A DNA stretch of 26,805 nt from an uncultured Chromatiaceae bacterium (GCA_946482615.1 CAMLSF010000034.1:1-26805), one strand, 5' to 3'; shown: positions 1 through 8,728, counted from the first letter of the stretch. Notes: generated by a model not told the origin, from the letters alone. Numbers and translations are program-made.

Positions 1-695
1 GGCAACCAGTTCATGCCATCGAGCATGCAATTTAAGTTGAACAGAAATGGGTGGGCGCCCTGCAGACGCTCTATGCTGTAGGTTTCGCTGGCGCTGCTTA
101 AAAGAGCTATACCACCAAAAGAGATAGCCCAATTGGCAAAAGCCATCAGGTCTATTGTCGCGCCGTTTTTCGGTTGCAATTCGTTGGAATCAATGGCTTG
201 CTGCAGCAACAGATCGACCATCTGCGTCACTTCCTTTTCAAGCTCTTGTTGCACTGTTATTCGGGCTGGCGAGCTTTTTTCCTGTACCCAGGGGGACTTA
301 GCCGTCAGTAGACAACTAAATAAAATGGGCTGCATTCTGGCTGACAATAAATAGGCCTGATGTAAAGCCAGAGCTTTTTCTCTGCTGCTGCCATTAAACA
401 ATTCAGCTTTTTTAAATAAGCTGATTTCATGTCGTAAAGCAGTGTTGCACAGTGCTGTGATCACATCTTCTTTGCTGGAAAAATGATTGTAGATAGTACC
501 TTTGGAATAGGGACTGGCTGCCGTCAGTTTATCCATGGTCAAATTGGTGTAACCTTCGGCCTCGACCAATTGATGGGCTATCTGCAGCAACTCCTGCTCA
601 CGGTCTGCTATAGCTTGCTGTTTTTTGCTAAATCTCTGCTGCAAAGGGCAGCTACGATGCTCTTTGTTTGCTATGTCACACAAAAACTTCAGCAT
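1..695 (-). CDS. TetR/AcrR-family transcriptional regulator (3' end cut by window edge)
   Basis: An open minus-strand frame starts at the ATG at 695 and runs off the left edge with no stop, giving about 231 residues. Residues 30-85 form a TetR-type helix-turn-helix: a helix with ELLQIAHQLVEAEGY, then LTMDKLTAAS, then SKGTIYNHFSSKEDVI, which matches the family pattern SKGTxYxHFxSKExL. The rest is helical, as expected of the ligand-binding and dimerisation domain, with no recognisable ligand signature. AGGA lies about 11 bases before the start. It begins 22 bp after the small membrane-protein gene at 718-1011 on the same strand, so co-transcription is likely. About 30 residues precede the usual TetR start, so initiation could be further in. 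The target genes are not visible and may lie beyond the left edge. Confidence 0.85.
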   Translation of the reverse strand, partial: MLKFLCDIANKEHRSCPLQQRFSKKQQAIADREQELLQIAHQLVEAEGYTNLTMDKLTAASPYSKGTIYNHFSSKEDVITALCNTALRHEISLFKKAELFNGSSREKALALHQAYLLSARMQPILFSCLLTAKSPWVQEKSSPARITVQQELEKEVTQMVDLLLQQAIDSNELQPKNGATIDLMAFANWAISFGGIALLSSASETYSIERLQGAHPFLFNLNCMLDGMNWL

Positions 696-717
696 TAATA
701 CTGTCCTGTCTGCTGCA

Positions 718-1011
718 CTAAAGCTTTAGCTTAGTCCGGGCCTGCTGCAAGTGAGGCCGGCATAAGGCAAAAGTCAAAGGGCGGGTCAGTAATGGATAAG
801 CGGCCAGCAACACCAGAATAGTGACAGTACTTTGCCACGACTCCCATTGGGCTATGACTAAAAACAATGGAATTAAAATGGCCAGCTTCAACAGGTTCAA
901 CAACAGTTTTTGCGGAGTTGGGACCTGCTCAGTGGCTGCACGGATCACCTGCATCCGCTCTGCGAACTTTAAACCTGCAAGTTCCGGAATGGAATGGCTA
1001 CCAAAATACAT
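718..1011 (-). CDS. Small conserved inner-membrane protein, function unknown
   Basis: The gene encodes 97 residues starting MYFGSHSIPELAGL. I chose the ATG at 1011 because AAGGAG lies 6 bases upstream; the longer frame from 1074 needs a TTG start and would run through the proS terminator hairpin. The N-terminal 40 residues are soluble and contain AGLKFAERMQVIRAA. Two hydrophobic segments follow, around residues 37-54 and 62-75 (LLKLAILIPLFLVIAQ and STVTILVLLAAYPLL), then a basic tail. The look is of a small two-helix membrane protein of the kind filed under DUF6170 in Alteromonadales, but that family name is from memory and uncertain. It lies between proS and the TetR gene in the same direction and may share a transcript with the regulator. 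Confidence 0.7.
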   Translation of the reverse strand: MYFGSHSIPELAGLKFAERMQVIRAATEQVPTPQKLLLNLLKLAILIPLFLVIAQWESWQSTVTILVLLAAYPLLTRPLTFALCRPHLQQARTKLKL

Positions 1012-1023
1012 CAAAGACTCCTT

Positions 1024-1053
1024 AAAAACAGGCCCTGTCTGAACAGGGCCTTT
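1024..1053 (-). terminator. Rho-independent terminator after proS, abutting the next gene's ribosome site
   Basis: A perfect 8-bp stem GGCCCTGT/ACAGGGCC (1031-1050) with a 4-base loop is followed on the minus strand by TGTTTTT. The hairpin lies 20 bp past the proS stop. The T-run leads with no gap into AAGGAG (1023-1018), the Shine-Dalgarno site of the next gene. On the plus strand the hairpin is followed by TTTTG, but no plus-strand gene ends here. Confidence 0.8.
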
Positions 1054-1070
1054 TGCTCGACTCATCACTA

Positions 1071-2789
1071 TCAAAGAGATTTGATCTGAGCTACTACATC
1101 AGTTAAGGACAGCATCAGCTTCTCACCGGTCAGACGGTTTTTCAGCTCGACTTTCTGCTCATCCAGATTACGTTCACCCACTATGATGTGATAAGGCACC
1201 CCCACCAGTTCCATATCGGCAAACATCACACCAGGACGTTCTTTCCTATCGTCAAACAGTACTTCAAAACCTGCTGCTGTCAGCTCTTTGTACAACTGCT
1301 CTGCCGCGTCTTGAATACGCACTGATTTGTGCATATTCATTGGCACTATAGCGACCTGAAACGGCGCTATAGCAACAGGCCATTTGATGCCATATTCGTC
1401 ATGGTTTTGTTCAATAGCAGCAGCGACAATACGGGAGACGCCGACGCCATAACAGCCCATGGTCATGATCTGGTGTTTGCCTTCTTCATTCAGTACACCG
1501 GCTTTCATCGCGGCAGAATAACGGTCACCCAGCTGGAAAATATGACCTACTTCAATGCCACGGCGAATGACTAAATGACCTTTACCACAAGGGCTTGGGT
1601 CGCCTTCCACCACGTTACGTAAGTCTGCCACCTGATAGCCGTTGATATCGCGATCGAAGTTTACGCCAGTGAAGTGGAAACCGTCTTTATTGGCGCCTGT
1701 GACAAAGTCAGCTAAGTGTGCTGCAGCATGGTCGACGATCACAGGAATAGTTAAGCCGACAGGGCCTACTGAACCCGGTTTAGCACCTGTTACGGCCAGC
1801 ACTTCGTCTTCTGAAGCAAATTGCAGTGGAGAGGCAACCAGCGGGTGTTTTTCCGCTTTGATTTCGTTTAAGTCGTGATCGCCACGCAGTACCAAAGCCA
1901 CTAAAGTCTGAGGCGCTTTTTCGTCAGCTTTACGGGCATACACAATTAAGGTTTTGGCGATAGCAGAGGCGTCGACTTTTAACAAAGCGGACACTTCATC
2001 AATAGTTTTGGCGTTTGGTGTAGCTACTTCAGCCTTGGCTTGAGTCGCAGCAGGGCGCTCGCCCGCAGGCGGCAGCGCTTCAGCTTTTTCGATATTGGCG
2101 GCGTAGTCGCTGCCATCCGAAAATACAATGGCATCTTCACCGGATGCGGCCAGAACGTGGAATTCGTGTGACATGCTGCCGCCAATGGCGCCTGTGTCCG
2201 CCAAGACAGGGCGGAAATCCAGGCCTAAGCGGGTAAAGATATTGCAGTAGGCCTGATACATAGCGTCATAAGTCTGCTGCAAACTTTCCTGACTTAAGTG
2301 GAAAGAGTAGGCGTCTTTCATTAAAAATTCGCGCGCTCGCATCACACCAAAACGTGGACGGCGTTCGTCACGGAATTTGGTCTGAATTTGGTATAAATTC
2401 ACCGGCAACTGCTTGTAGCTGCTGATTTCTTTGCGCACTAAATCTGTGATCACTTCTTCGTGAGTTGGGCCTAACACAAAATCACGCTGATGACGGTCTT
2501 TAAAACGCAGCAGTTCTGCGTCCATTTTTTCCCAGCGGCCGGATTCCTGCCAAAGTTCAGCGTGCTGAACCACAGGCATCAGAACTTCAATGGCACCGGC
2601 TTTGTTCATTTCTTCGCGGACAATAGCTTCTACTTTACGTAAAACCCGCAGACCACTGGGCAACCAGGTGTATAAACCTGACGCCAGACGACGCACCATA
2701 CCGGCACGTAGCATCAATTGGTGGCTGATAATTTCGGCATCGGCCGGGGTTTCTTTCATCGTAGAGAGTAAATACTGACTTGTCCGCAT
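1071..2789 (-). CDS. proS: Prolyl-tRNA synthetase, bacterial type with editing domain
   Basis: This class II aminoacyl-tRNA synthetase charges tRNA-Pro in the cytosol. Its 572 residues are the normal length for the E. coli-type enzyme. Visible parts in order are: motif 1 region around residues 40-72 ([14 protein letters not shown]); the proline-binding GPTHEE at 108-112; motif 2, [17 protein letters not shown], at 139-155; an inserted YbaK-like editing domain at about 225-400 with the lysine of AIAKTLIVY at 279, which in the family clears mischarged Ala-tRNA-Pro; motif 3, GVGVSR, at 448-453; and a C-terminal anticodon-binding domain. It lies 60 bp after the kelch gene on the same strand. In E. 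coli proS is the direct neighbour of trmO; here the kelch gene separates them. A strong terminator follows. Confidence 0.98.
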   Translation of the reverse strand: MRTSQYLLSTMKETPADAEIISHQLMLRAGMVRRLASGLYTWLPSGLRVLRKVEAIVREEMNKAGAIEVLMPVVQHAELWQESGRWEKMDAELLRFKDRHQRDFVLGPTHEEVITDLVRKEISSYKQLPVNLYQIQTKFRDERRPRFGVMRAREFLMKDAYSFHLSQESLQQTYDAMYQAYCNIFTRLGLDFRPVLADTGAIGGSMSHEFHVLAASGEDAIVFSDGSDYAANIEKAEALPPAGERPAATQAKAEVATPNAKTIDEVSALLKVDASAIAKTLIVYARKADEKAPQTLVALVLRGDHDLNEIKAEKHPLVASPLQFASEDEVLAVTGAKPGSVGPVGLTIPVIVDHAAAHLADFVTGANKDGFHFTGVNFDRDINGYQVADLRNVVEGDPSPCGKGHLVIRRGIEVGHIFQLGDRYSAAMKAGVLNEEGKHQIMTMGCYGVGVSRIVAAAIEQNHDEYGIKWPVAIAPFQVAIVPMNMHKSVRIQDAAEQLYKELTAAGFEVLFDDRKERPGVMFADMELVGVPYHIIVGERNLDEQKVELKNRLTGEKLMLSLTDVVAQIKSL

Positions 2790-2849
2790 AATAGTTCCGT
2801 GAGTTTTAAGTTTAATAATTCAGTACGAGGCGACATTCTACCAAGAGCC

Positions 2850-3947
2850 TTAGTTTGGCAGTAGTTTAATCTGATGTTTTATCCATTCAGTGGTCAGATT
2901 TTGTCCTGCAACCATGCCACCTAAGCTGTACAGCTCGTTGTTTATTGTCACCAATGTACGTAAATCCATCACCGCAGTGGTATTTTCAGCTTTCAGCCAG
3001 CTTTTGTCCGTTAACGAATACACCCAAACTTCTGCTGAAGGCTCCGCCGCTGTGCCGTTATAGCCAATGCCGTTGTAGTTATAGGCGGTTTCACTGCCAC
3101 CAATAAATACGATCAAATCTTTGCCATCCTGCTTTATAGCTGCCGCTGCCATACGGTAACGGGCTTTGCCTGTTGGGTGCTGGATTTGTTGCCAACTGAT
3201 CCTATTAGCGTCGGTTTTATTGATTTCACCTAACCAGCACTGAGCTGAAGTTTCATACTGGCGCGGCAGGCTTTGGTAACTGACTTTGACGCCATCACAA
3301 AGCAGCATATGCTGGCCCGACAAGGCGCCTGCTAAACCAAAAGTCGGAGTACCGGGAAAAGGTGTGGCCTGACTCCACTTTTGAGTAAAGTTATCAAAGA
3401 TTTGTACCAGATTGACATTACCATCCTGCGACCAGCCGCTGGTCAGATAAATGTATCTGTTGTTATAAGCCAGCGCGACGCTGTCATCGACGGCGACAGG
3501 CATATCCGGCAGCTTGTTATAAGCTTTGGTTACAGGGCTGTAGCGGTAGCCTTCAGCACTGGAGACTTCAGTACCATTGGCTGCAACTGTGTAGCCGCCA
3601 AAAATAAAAAAGTGATTTTGCAGGGCCACACCTGAACTGGCCAGCCGGCCACTTAAACGCTGACGACTGGGCACTGCAGGGGCTTTCAGCCAGGTCGGCT
3701 CGCCCACAGTCCATTGCCAGACTCTGTTATGCACATCGGCGTGTGTCTTCCCGGAGGCCAGTCCCATAAAGCTGGCGACATAAGTACGACCAGCCACACT
3801 GGTCGTCATAACCAGATTATTGCTGACGGCTTCGGGCAAAGCGGGCAGAGTTGCAGCATGAAGCCATAGAGGAGCACTAAGAGTCAGACAGAGGCTGAGT
3901 TTTGTGATCCTGTTGTTTTTCTTTAACATGCCTGATTTCGGTAACAT
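2850..3947 (-). CDS. Secreted kelch-repeat beta-propeller protein (NanM-like fold)
   Basis: The product is about 365 residues. An N-terminal signal peptide (basic KKNNRITK, then LSLCLTLSAPLWLHA) points to the periplasm. Kelch blades are marked by the repeated aromatic-glycine pairs FIFGGYT, YLTSGWS, VFIGGSE and YSLGGM, with W/Y residues closing blades. Length and layout resemble the sialic acid mutarotase NanM and related cyclically permuted kelch proteins, but no sialic acid genes are nearby, so the substrate is open. Start choice is uncertain: ATG at 3947 has GGAG 9 bases upstream, ATG at 3929 would begin the signal peptide more tightly, and ATG at 3962 is also open. All three overlap the end of trmO, so translation is probably coupled to it. 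Family confidence is good; functional confidence is low. Confidence 0.8.
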   Translation of the reverse strand: MLPKSGMLKKNNRITKLSLCLTLSAPLWLHAATLPALPEAVSNNLVMTTSVAGRTYVASFMGLASGKTHADVHNRVWQWTVGEPTWLKAPAVPSRQRLSGRLASSGVALQNHFFIFGGYTVAANGTEVSSAEGYRYSPVTKAYNKLPDMPVAVDDSVALAYNNRYIYLTSGWSQDGNVNLVQIFDNFTQKWSQATPFPGTPTFGLAGALSGQHMLLCDGVKVSYQSLPRQYETSAQCWLGEINKTDANRISWQQIQHPTGKARYRMAAAAIKQDGKDLIVFIGGSETAYNYNGIGYNGTAAEPSAEVWVYSLTDKSWLKAENTTAVMDLRTLVTINNELYSLGGMVAGQNLTTEWIKHQIKLLPN

Positions 3948-4626
3948 GATTGTGTACTCCATTCACTGTCCATTTGATATTAAAGTGATACAGCGTCATG
4001 CCATAGCTCTGTTGTTCCGCTTTTTGTTTTTTATAAGGAGGCCGCGGATCTTGTTTTAACACCTTTTCTATCAAAACTGCTAATTCGGGCAGATCTTTTT
4101 GTCGCTGACAAAACTCCAATACTGCAGGCTCAAAACTGACTGTCATATCTGTTTCCGGTGCAGCATCGGCAAAACCTCCTGCGGCCTCTGGCAAGGCATC
4201 GGCGTAGGGCAAGTAAGGTTTAATGTCCAGTATTGGCGTGCCATCCAGCAGATCGACACCTGAGAGCTGAATAATCAAACGGCCTTGTTTACGCACTACG
4301 CCTTCGAGTTTTACGACAGAAAGGCCAATTGGGTTTGGTCTGAAGGTTGCCCGGGTAGCAAATACGCCTTTTTTTTCGTTGCCACCTAAGCGTGGTGGCC
4401 GCACCAGTGGTGACCAGCCTTTATCTGCGGTTTCATGAAACACAAAGACCAGCCATAAATGACTGAAGGCTTCAATGCCACGTACAACTGCATCATCGTC
4501 ATAACCCGGTTCTAAAACCAGTTCAGCTTTCGCTTCAGCAATCAGACCGGGCTGGCGGGGTATAGCGAACTTTTGTTTATAGGGTGAGCGGATGGTGCCC
4601 AGCACCTGCATTTGATAAGAGGGCAT
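3877..4626 (-). CDS. trmO: tRNA (t6A37) N6-methyltransferase TrmO
   Basis: TrmO (YaeB/TsaA) uses S-adenosylmethionine to methylate N6-threonylcarbamoyladenosine at position 37 of a threonine tRNA. The 249 residues show the family's beta-barrel signature: GTIRSPYKQKFAIPRQPGL near the start, FSHLWLVFVFH, the block ATRATFRPNPIGLSVVKLEG, then SGVDLLDGTPILDIKPYLPY. The C-terminal domain carries DPRPPYKK and YGMTLYHFNIKW, as in E. coli. The protein runs about 14 residues past the usual length of around 235, and that tail is encoded where the gene overlaps the kelch gene. GAGGA lies just upstream of the ATG. It heads the minus-strand run toward proS, a pairing known from E. coli. Confidence 0.95.
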   Translation of the reverse strand: MPSYQMQVLGTIRSPYKQKFAIPRQPGLIAEAKAELVLEPGYDDDAVVRGIEAFSHLWLVFVFHETADKGWSPLVRPPRLGGNEKKGVFATRATFRPNPIGLSVVKLEGVVRKQGRLIIQLSGVDLLDGTPILDIKPYLPYADALPEAAGGFADAAPETDMTVSFEPAVLEFCQRQKDLPELAVLIEKVLKQDPRPPYKKQKAEQQSYGMTLYHFNIKWTVNGVHNHVTEIRHVKEKQQDHKTQPLSDS

Positions 4627-4673
4627 CAGTTCCTCAGAAGATAAAAAACGGCAGAGAGCGAAAAATGAGTTCT

Positions 4674-4702
4674 ATTATGGCGTTGCAGGCAACAAAGGAC
4701 AA
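4674..4702 (-). promoter_or_regulatory. Putative sigma-70 promoter of trmO
   Basis: On the minus strand TTGTCC (4702-4697) and CATAAT (4679-4674) are separated by 17 bp, a good sigma-70 arrangement that predicts a start of transcription about 40 bases before the trmO ATG. The remainder of the 280-bp gap between trmO and purU (4627-4906) shows no other convincing element. A purU promoter must lie there, but I cannot place it with confidence. Confidence 0.5.
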
Positions 4703-4906
4703 GTAAGACCCCAAAAGCACTCTGACAGAAAATAACTTTACATTAGTGTTAAAACTTGGGATTAATAGAGGCAGTTGCTCCGGATGATGCGCAGCGCACA
4801 CCAAAGAGCGGTTTAAGCCGCCGTTTATAAAACAACCAAACCACCTGAATCCACTTTGTTTATACGGCAAACTTGCTGTGTTTTTGCTATGGCTTGACGA
4901 GAGTTT

Positions 4907-5743
4907 ATGATGGAAAAGAAAGTTTTATTAATTGAATGCCCGGATTCAAAAGGTTTAATTGCTCAAATTACCAATATTTGCTACAAACACCAGCTGAATA
5001 TTATCCGCAATACAGAATATGTAGACCCGGATTCAGGTCAGTTTTTTATGCGGACTCAGCTTGAGGGAATATTTAATGACAAAACCCTGATGCTGGATTT
5101 AGACAGGGCTTTACCTCAGGGCAGTAGTCGTCAGCTGGTAGCAGCCGGGCGGAAAAAAGTAGTGATACTGGTCACCAAAGAAGCGCATTGCCTCGGTGAT
5201 ATTTTAATGAAAGTCTATGACGGCTCGTTGAAACTGGATATAGCGGCGGTCGTGGGCAACCACCCGGATTTACAAAGTCTGGCTGAAAAATTTGATATTC
5301 CATACCACTTTGTCAGTCACCTGAATTTAAGCCGTGAGCAACATGAAGCGGCGCTTCGGCAGGTGATAGACCCTTATCAGGCGGATTATTTAGTGCTGGC
5401 GAAGTTTATGCGTGTATTAAGCCCAGCCTTTGTCGCCCATTACAAAGAGCGGATTATTAATATCCATCATAGTTTTTTACCTGCCTTTATCGGTGCCAAT
5501 CCTTATCATCAGGCGCATAAAAGAGGCGTTAAAATCATCGGCGCTACCGCGCATTTTGTTACTGACGATCTGGACGAAGGTCCAATTATCAAACAACTGG
5601 TGACCCCGGTGGACCATACCTACAGCGCTATGGATATGGTGAAAGCGGGCCGCGATGTTGAAAAAAATGTGCTGAGTAAAGCCCTGCAACTGGTGCTGGA
5701 AGACCGGGTTTTTGTACATGGCAATAAAACAGTGATCCTGTAA
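4907..5743 (+). CDS. purU: Formyltetrahydrofolate deformylase
   Basis: PurU hydrolyses 10-formyl-tetrahydrofolate to formate and tetrahydrofolate, which balances the folate pool and supplies formate to PurT. The 278 residues match the family length. Residues 5-80 are an ACT domain (LLIECPDSKGLIAQITNIC), where glycine and methionine act in E. coli. Residues 85-278 are the formyltransferase-type catalytic domain. Its active-site set is visible: N185 and H187 in NIHHSFLPAF, and D223 in DDLDEGP, equivalent to the Asn-His-Asp triad of GAR transformylase. The ATG has GAGAG about 6 bases upstream; a second in-frame ATG follows directly. In E. coli purU lies a few genes upstream of galU-hns, and the same order is kept here. 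Confidence 0.96.
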   Translation: MMEKKVLLIECPDSKGLIAQITNICYKHQLNIIRNTEYVDPDSGQFFMRTQLEGIFNDKTLMLDLDRALPQGSSRQLVAAGRKKVVILVTKEAHCLGDILMKVYDGSLKLDIAAVVGNHPDLQSLAEKFDIPYHFVSHLNLSREQHEAALRQVIDPYQADYLVLAKFMRVLSPAFVAHYKERIINIHHSFLPAFIGANPYHQAHKRGVKIIGATAHFVTDDLDEGPIIKQLVTPVDHTYSAMDMVKAGRDVEKNVLSKALQLVLEDRVFVHGNKTVIL

Positions 5744-5823
5744 AAAATATTCAGATCAGTAGCTTGGTTCGATTTTTTCCCAAAGCGCACTAAGCTGATT
5801 AAAACGACTGAAGGGTAGAGCTT

Positions 5824-6309
5824 ATGTCTGGTAAAAGGACAGTAGAATTCCGTTTTTTGGCAGAACCTACTCATGTCAACTTTGGTGGCAAAGTGCATGG
5901 TGGTATGGTGATGAAATGGATAGATCAGGTGGCTTATGCCTGTGCCGCAGGCTGGAGTGGTTTGTATTGTGTCACAGTCTCTGTCGGCACTATCCGCTTT
6001 CGCCGGCCTATCTTGGTGGGGCATCAGGTGGAATTGATAGCCCGTATTGTCTACACAGGCACCACCAGTATGCATGTGCTGGTGCAGGTGCGCTCAGGCG
6101 ATACCAAAGGCGATGAGATGCTGGAAACCAACCACTGCATTATCAGTTTTGTCGCTTTGGATGCACAAGGCAATACAGCAGCAGTGCCTGCCTGGCTGCC
6201 AGAAACAGCAGAAGACAGGTTTTTGCAGCAGTATGCTATGAAAACCAAGGCTTTTTCGCAGGAGGTTGAGCAGGATATGCTGGATTATTATCAGGAGAAA
6301 ACCAAATGA
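5824..6309 (+). CDS. Acyl-CoA thioesterase, hotdog fold (YciA/BACH type)
   Basis: The 161 residues form a single 4HBT hotdog domain. The family's active-site stretch is clear: VNFGGKVHGGMVMKWIDQVA, with N19, H25 and the likely catalytic D34. It is followed by VTVSVGTIRFRRPILVGHQVE, the usual substrate-pocket strand pair. Such enzymes hydrolyse acyl-CoA to free acid and CoA in the cytosol; chain-length preference cannot be read from the sequence. GAAGGGTAGAG gives a good ribosome site. The stop overlaps the start of the next gene (ATGA), so the two are translationally coupled. It lies 80 bp after purU with no clear terminator between them. Confidence 0.9.
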   Translation: MSGKRTVEFRFLAEPTHVNFGGKVHGGMVMKWIDQVAYACAAGWSGLYCVTVSVGTIRFRRPILVGHQVELIARIVYTGTTSMHVLVQVRSGDTKGDEMLETNHCIISFVALDAQGNTAAVPAWLPETAEDRFLQQYAMKTKAFSQEVEQDMLDYYQEKTK

Positions 6310-6848
6310 ACCCGTTTTGTTTAAAACAACTCTGTTTAATCGCTGCTTTTTTTAGTTTCGCCTCTTTTGCGGCTGAACCTGTATTGCATCCTGAATTGGA
6401 AATCTTCCGTCCTTTTTTAAACAGCCACTGGGAGGGGGATTTAACAGAGCCGGGTAAAGAGAAAAAAATGATCGACAGGTCAGTCTGGAGCAGGGCTTTA
6501 AACGGTCAGGCTATTAAAACTGTGCACTCCATTAATGATGGCGACTATGGTGGCGAGACCATGATTTTCTGGGATCAGCAGCAGAAAAAAATTGCTTATT
6601 ATTATTTCACCACCGCAGGTTTTTATACTCATGGCACTATGACCTACAATCCTGATACAAAAAGTATCGAAGCATTGGAAAAAGTAGAAAACAATGCGCA
6701 AGGCATCACGCAAGTGCGCTCGCATTCGGTGCTGGATCCAACAGGAATACTTCAGATTAGTTCGGAGTATTTACAGAATGGAAAGTGGGTAAAAGGGCAC
6801 AGCGCTTCATATAAACGGGTGCCCCAAACGGAAGTAAAATTCCACTGA
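6306..6848 (+). CDS. Exported protein, lipocalin-like/DUF1579-like, function unknown
   Basis: The gene encodes 180 residues beginning with a signal peptide (MNPFCLKQLCLIAAFFSFAS, cleavage likely after the Ala at 22 or 23). The mature part is rich in short beta-strands: LNSHWEGDL, IDRSVWSRALNGQAIKTVH, GGETMIFWDQQQKKIAYYYF and THGTMTYNPDTKSIEALE. That order (an opening tryptophan-glycine strand, then an ...MIFWDQ... strand) is typical of small periplasmic beta-barrels such as DUF1579 relatives. I cannot assign a ligand. The start codon overlaps the thioesterase stop by 4 bases, which argues for co-expression, possibly linked to acyl or lipid handling, though this is inference. It ends 6 bp before the convergent carbonic anhydrase gene. 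Confidence 0.75.
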   Translation: MNPFCLKQLCLIAAFFSFASFAAEPVLHPELEIFRPFLNSHWEGDLTEPGKEKKMIDRSVWSRALNGQAIKTVHSINDGDYGGETMIFWDQQQKKIAYYYFTTAGFYTHGTMTYNPDTKSIEALEKVENNAQGITQVRSHSVLDPTGILQISSEYLQNGKWVKGHSASYKRVPQTEVKFH

Positions 6849-6854
6849 ACGTAA

Positions 6855-7511
6855 TTATTTCTCGCTGATAAATTCTTCAACCGGCTCCAGTGCGTAGATA
6901 TTGTCTATCTGGGTAGCACTGGAGTGGCTGACTCTTAAGTCTTTAATATGACCGTTACGCAGGCTGTACACCCAGCCATGCACAGTCAACTGCTGACCAC
7001 GCTCCCAGGCGTCCTGTACAAAACTGGTGTGACAAACATTACGCACCTGTTCCATCACATTCAGCTCACACAAGCGGTTAACTCTTTGACCATCATCTTC
7101 AAAGCTGTCCAGTTCTTCTCTGTGCAATGCATACACATCTTTGATATTACGTAACCAGTTGTCGACAAAACCGATGCGCTGTTTGTTCATTGCTGCTGCC
7201 ACACCACCACAGCCATAATGACCACAAACAATAATGTGCTTGATTTTCAGGATATCGATAGCGTATTGCAGCACCGACAAACAATTGATGTCGGAATGCA
7301 GTACCAGATTGGCTACGTTGCGGTGCACAAATAACTCACCAGGCAGTAAGCCTACGATCTCATTGGCAGGAACCCTGCTGTCAGAGCAGCCTATCCATAA
7401 GTATTCAGGAGCCTGTTGTTCTGAGAGCTGCTTAAAAAAGCCCGGAGCTTCCTGCTCAACCCGCTCAGCCCATGCCCTGTTATTGGCAAATAATTGTTTG
7501 ATGGAACGCAT
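6855..7511 (-). CDS. can: Beta-class carbonic anhydrase
   Basis: This enzyme interconverts CO2 and bicarbonate in the cytosol using zinc. Its 218 residues match E. coli Can (220). The zinc ligands are at the E. coli positions: C42 and D44 in GCSDSRVPAN, and H98 and C101 in CGHYGCGGV. R46, which pairs with D44 in the family, is present. The helix FVHRNVANLV is also typical. The gene is transcribed away from galU, with a 187-bp shared upstream region, and converges with the exported-protein gene at 6306-6848, from which it is separated by only 6 bp with no obvious terminator hairpin. Confidence 0.97.
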   Translation of the reverse strand: MRSIKQLFANNRAWAERVEQEAPGFFKQLSEQQAPEYLWIGCSDSRVPANEIVGLLPGELFVHRNVANLVLHSDINCLSVLQYAIDILKIKHIIVCGHYGCGGVAAAMNKQRIGFVDNWLRNIKDVYALHREELDSFEDDGQRVNRLCELNVMEQVRNVCHTSFVQDAWERGQQLTVHGWVYSLRNGHIKDLRVSHSSATQIDNIYALEPVEEFISEK

Positions 7512-7628
7512 TGAATCACCCTATAGAAAACTGGCGTTACGATAACAGATCTTACCCAAGGTGGAACACCGACCAGCAACCACTTTAGCAGACTATCAGA
7601 GAAACAGATTCAGCCGGGGTAAATCTGT

Positions 7629-7658
7629 TTGGCGGCCTACTGGCGCTCAGGGTATGAT
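7629..7658 (+). promoter_or_regulatory. Putative galU promoter
   Basis: TTGGCG (7629-7634) and TATGAT (7653-7658) are 18 bp apart, about 40 bp upstream of the galU start. The -10 is close to consensus and the -35 is weaker. Confidence 0.45.
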
Positions 7659-7698
7659 AGAACAATAAGTTAAGATTCTTCTGAAGGAACCATATTTT

Positions 7699-8601
7699 AT
7701 GGTGAAGTTAAAAAAAGCAGTGATCCCAGTGGCAGGTTTAGGCACCAGGATGTTGCCTGCGACCAAAGCTATTCCAAAAGAAATGCTGCCAGTGGTTGAT
7801 AAGCCTTTAATCCAGTATGTAGTTGAAGAAGCTGCAGCCGCAGGTATTACCGAGATAGTGCTGGTGACTCATTCCAGTAAAAACTCGATAGAAAACCATT
7901 TTGATACCAGCTTTGAACTGGAGAACCAACTGGAAAAGCGTGTGAAGCGCTCTTTGCTGGAAGACGTGCGGTCCATTAACCCAAAAAACGTCACTGTTAT
8001 TTCAGTACGCCAGCCTGTGGCTTTAGGCTTGGGGCATGCTGTGTTGTGTGCAGCTCCGGTTGTAGGCAATGAACCTTTTGCGGTGATTTTGCCCGACGTC
8101 TTGATTGACAAATATCATGCAGATGCCCGTATTCATAATTTAAAAGCTATGATCCAACGCTTTGAAACCACAGGTGCCAGCCAGATCATGGTCGAACCTG
8201 TACCAGCTCTGGAAGTAAATAAATACGGCATAGTTGATATATCGGGTGAACAGTTAGTACAGGGACAATCGGCTTTAATCCGTACTATGGTTGAAAAACC
8301 TGAGATTGAAGATGCACCTTCTAATCTGGCTATTACCGGACGTTATGTATTGTCAGCTAAGGTGTGGGATTTATTACGTCACACAGCTCCGGGGGCAGGT
8401 GGCGAAATTCAACTGACAGACGCCTTACATCATTTATTATTAATTGAACAGATTGAAGCTTATCATTTACAAGGCAAGTCTCATGACTGTGGTAGTAAAA
8501 TAGGTTACCTGAAAGCCGTAGTTGAATATGCGCTTCAGGATAAGAAGTTATCAGATGATTTTCGTAACTATCTGAAAAATCTGAGTCTGTTAAAAGACTG
8601 A
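7699..8601 (+). CDS. galU: UTP-glucose-1-phosphate uridylyltransferase
   Basis: GalU makes UDP-glucose from UTP and glucose-1-phosphate, feeding lipopolysaccharide core, capsule and trehalose-type pathways. The 300 residues are the family length. The nucleotidyltransferase signature is at the N-terminus: [20 protein letters not shown] (residues 10-29), with G13-L-G-T-R17 binding the nucleotide and K27 in the phosphate site. Later blocks, [37 protein letters not shown] and [12 protein letters not shown], are all standard. GAAGGA precedes the ATG. It lies directly upstream of an H-NS-like gene, as in E. coli, though there hns is on the opposite strand. Confidence 0.97.
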   Translation: MVKLKKAVIPVAGLGTRMLPATKAIPKEMLPVVDKPLIQYVVEEAAAAGITEIVLVTHSSKNSIENHFDTSFELENQLEKRVKRSLLEDVRSINPKNVTVISVRQPVALGLGHAVLCAAPVVGNEPFAVILPDVLIDKYHADARIHNLKAMIQRFETTGASQIMVEPVPALEVNKYGIVDISGEQLVQGQSALIRTMVEKPEIEDAPSNLAITGRYVLSAKVWDLLRHTAPGAGGEIQLTDALHHLLLIEQIEAYHLQGKSHDCGSKIGYLKAVVEYALQDKKLSDDFRNYLKNLSLLKD

Positions 8602-8728
8602 TAGTGGTAAAACAACTGTTTTTTTGTGGGGATTTTTATTATATTTATTAAATAAGATTATATTCCTCTTTAATTTGTAAGATTGATTCTGTACTATCAT
8701 TCGTAGTATTTATCCACGGGAGATTTTC
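8602..8728 (+). promoter_or_regulatory. Strongly AT-rich leader of the H-NS-like gene
   Basis: The 127 bp between galU and the next gene are far richer in A/T than their neighbours, especially 8618-8690, with repeated TATT/TTAT steps. A short inverted repeat, TACTA (8692-8696) and TAGTA (8704-8708), precedes the ribosome site GGGAG. I could not fix a single best promoter. Curved AT-rich leaders of this kind are typical targets of H-NS, including its own gene, so autoregulation is plausible but inferred. No strong galU terminator is seen. Confidence 0.4.

Noticed and set aside
4634..4870. 78-codon minus-strand frame between purU and trmO
   Set aside because: No ribosome site, no recognisable family, and the likely trmO promoter lies inside it. 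It is best seen as non-coding intergenic DNA.
5620..6075. 151-codon minus-strand frame opposite purU and the thioesterase gene
   Set aside because: It spans the end of one well-supported gene and the start of another on the opposite strand and has no family resemblance.
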